Shown here one piece after another: positions 4,564 to 5,738 of a stretch of DNA of 5,738 nt. The number at the start of each line of letters is the position of its first letter. Positions within the stretch are counted from its first letter, which is position 1. Position numbers and translations under genes: made by a program. The notes beneath the pieces are model-generated. The model did no database searches, had not been told where the DNA came from, and was given only the letters and a program-made list of their open reading frames with translations. Origin of the DNA: Candidatus Bathyarchaeota archaeon (GTDB lineage: Archaea; Thermoproteota; Bathyarchaeia; Bathyarchaeales; Bathycorpusculaceae); the NCBI GenBank assembly GCA_030673805.1, contig DAOVIH010000065.1:1-5738 (forward strand). The letters are read 5' to 3'.

Positions 4564-5706
4564 TTGGATGCGAAAAAAAGCATAATAGTAGTTGCAGATA
4601 CGCATTTTGGGCTGAAAAAGAAAAAACAGAATTGCGATCCCAACGCCTTTTCGGATTTTCTTGATTGGGTTGTATCGTTAGAACAAAAAGGAAAGGATGA
4701 ATTGAATTTGGGACATTGGAGCCTTGAAGACGAAAAAATGATCGTTAAACCCCCTGAGAAAATGGTTTTTCTTGGCGACATACTTGAATTATGGGATACA
4801 ACCAAAGAGTCAGTTGATGTGTGCAGCAGGTCCATTGTTCAGACTCTTTCAAAGTTGACTTGCGAAAAAATCTATGTGCTGGGGAACCATGACCATGAGC
4901 TAGTCGAAATCTCGGGTAAATATCCGCTCGGTCGATCTAGTATCAATATTGTGGAAGGTGAATATGCCACTTGTAAAGGAGACAAGAAATTAATGTTCTT
5001 GCATGGTCATCAATTTGACAAGCTTTTTGCGCTGCCCTCATGGCGGATTATGCCTATTTTCAATAAGGTAGCAACGGTGTTCGGTAATTACACATGGCTT
5101 TTTGTTGTTCTGTTTGCAATTAATATTGCAATGCTGATCTCACTCGGATTTGGTGGATTAGCAGATTGGATTACTCTGATTTCACTGGGGGCAATATCGA
5201 TTCCTTTCTTGGTGGTAAAATTTGGGAGGGATATTTGGAACCGTTTAAAAACAACAAAATACAAGCCTGAAGAGGCTGAAGATAGGGTGGAAAAATGGTG
5301 GAATAACATCTCAAAACCAGAGGATGAAGAAGAAGTGAATGTTATATATGGACACACCCATTCAATGGGCTTTCGGAGCATGAATGTAGGAAAAAACAAT
5401 TTAACTTTATTCAATCTTCCCTCGTGGATAACTGATCAAAACAAGAAGGCTGGAGTTTCACTAGAGAATGTTTTCCGGCACGGGTTCCTTTACATAGATG
5501 AAGAAAAAATAGAGTTCTTCGGATGGGATACTCGAAAGAAAAGGCCCTTTTTTGTTCCAAAAAATCTTGTGCAAGAAAGACAACAGAGCGATTTGAGTGT
5601 ATTTGTGACTCAACAAGCTTACGGAGAACTTTTACAAATAGGCTGGCCTCCAGAGCTAATTGAAAAATGGTTCAGGATTAGTTTCTCAGAGAGTTGTCTT
5701 ATCTAG
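4564..5706 (+). CDS. Calcineurin-like metallophosphoesterase with inserted membrane hairpin
   Basis: Predicted two-metal phosphoesterase with all five motifs in order: ADTHFG (D12, H14), FLGDILELWD (D72), GNHDH (N108, H109), HGH (H147, H149) and YGHTH (H264, H266). The GD-x4-WD form and overall order resemble UDP-2,3-diacylglucosamine hydrolase (LpxH)-like enzymes, so a lipid-linked or nucleotide-lipid substrate is plausible but unproven; archaea do not make lipid A. Between HGH and GHTH are two hydrophobic segments (about 177-197 and 202-220), placing the catalytic domain at the membrane, with a charged stretch (about 221-257) after them. Residues 282-288 (LFNLPSW) follow GHTH where related enzymes have an N-x-G-S-W-like strand. 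The TTG at 4564 is the only standard start before the first motif but has a poor Shine-Dalgarno. The frame is open to 4534 behind GGAGA (4533-4537), so an ATA (4546) or ATT (4549) start is possible. Last gene of the operon. Confidence 0.9.
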   Translation: MDAKKSIIVVADTHFGLKKKKQNCDPNAFSDFLDWVVSLEQKGKDELNLGHWSLEDEKMIVKPPEKMVFLGDILELWDTTKESVDVCSRSIVQTLSKLTCEKIYVLGNHDHELVEISGKYPLGRSSINIVEGEYATCKGDKKLMFLHGHQFDKLFALPSWRIMPIFNKVATVFGNYTWLFVVLFAINIAMLISLGFGGLADWITLISLGAISIPFLVVKFGRDIWNRLKTTKYKPEEAEDRVEKWWNNISKPEDEEEVNVIYGHTHSMGFRSMNVGKNNLTLFNLPSWITDQNKKAGVSLENVFRHGFLYIDEEKIEFFGWDTRKKRPFFVPKNLVQERQQSDLSVFVTQQAYGELLQIGWPPELIEKWFRISFSESCLI

Positions 5707-5738
5707 CCACGAAGCCTTCAGTAATCTTATCCATTAAC
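5707..5738. other. Tail after the last gene; possible end of a convergent gene
   Basis: Only 32 bases remain after the phosphoesterase stop. No T-tract or hairpin terminator is visible. On the minus strand, a frame entering from the right edge ends at TAA (5699-5701) with MDKITEGFVAR as its last residues. This could be the C-terminus of a convergent gene overlapping the phosphoesterase by 8 bases, or an 11-codon chance frame. Too short to decide. Confidence 0.2.

Noticed and set aside
4329..4835. Minus-strand frames opposite the duplicated membrane protein and the phosphoesterase start.
   Set aside because: They are shadows of well-supported plus-strand genes with no independent signals.
1..5738. 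Insertion sequence, transposon ends or integration site.
   Set aside because: No transposase or integrase fragment, no terminal inverted repeats with target duplications and no tRNA gene were seen.

Overview
The window most likely comes from an archaeon of the TACK group. A 'Candidatus Bathyarchaeia'-like lineage is a guess from gene style, not something shown here. The main evidence is the left-hand gene, the N-terminal and exonuclease half of a family B DNA polymerase. It resembles the crenarchaeal PolB1/Dpo1 type in its short motif-plus-linker N-terminus, its GHKPY and FDHFET-like blocks and its TFNGDDFD exonuclease motif. Starts are mixed: some genes have no Shine-Dalgarno and a TATA-like box about 25 bases before the start codon (leaderless style), and others have GGAGG-type sites. 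This also fits archaea.

Layout. Positions 1-1429 (minus strand) hold polB, cut by the left edge. Just upstream of it on the same strand (1492-1635) is an easily missed 47-residue basic protein with a CxC...CxxH zinc-binding pattern. It is preceded by and overlaps a 25-codon reading frame with a strong Shine-Dalgarno (1628-1705). Positions 1706 to about 2090 are a divergent, AT-rich intergenic region with several palindromes, including two near-identical 12-bp palindromes 32 bp apart just before the plus-strand genes.

Positions 2133-5706 (plus strand) look like one operon of four genes with gaps of 3, -8 and 30 bases. In order they are a DUF362 protein with an N-terminal membrane region, a 71-residue protein with two membrane segments, a 238-residue protein of about eight membrane segments built from two copies of a roughly 119-residue unit, and a calcineurin-like metallophosphoesterase with a membrane hairpin inserted in its catalytic domain. 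All four products are predicted to sit in or on the membrane, and none has a function I can name with certainty. Tight packing and shared location suggest one membrane-bound process. Phosphate removal from a lipid or prenyl-linked substrate is my speculative best guess, based on the LpxH-like motifs of the phosphoesterase.

Two of the four operon genes (DUF362 and phosphoesterase) lack an obvious ATG/GTG start with a Shine-Dalgarno. In both, the reading frame stays open upstream with protein-like sequence, so their annotated starts are provisional.
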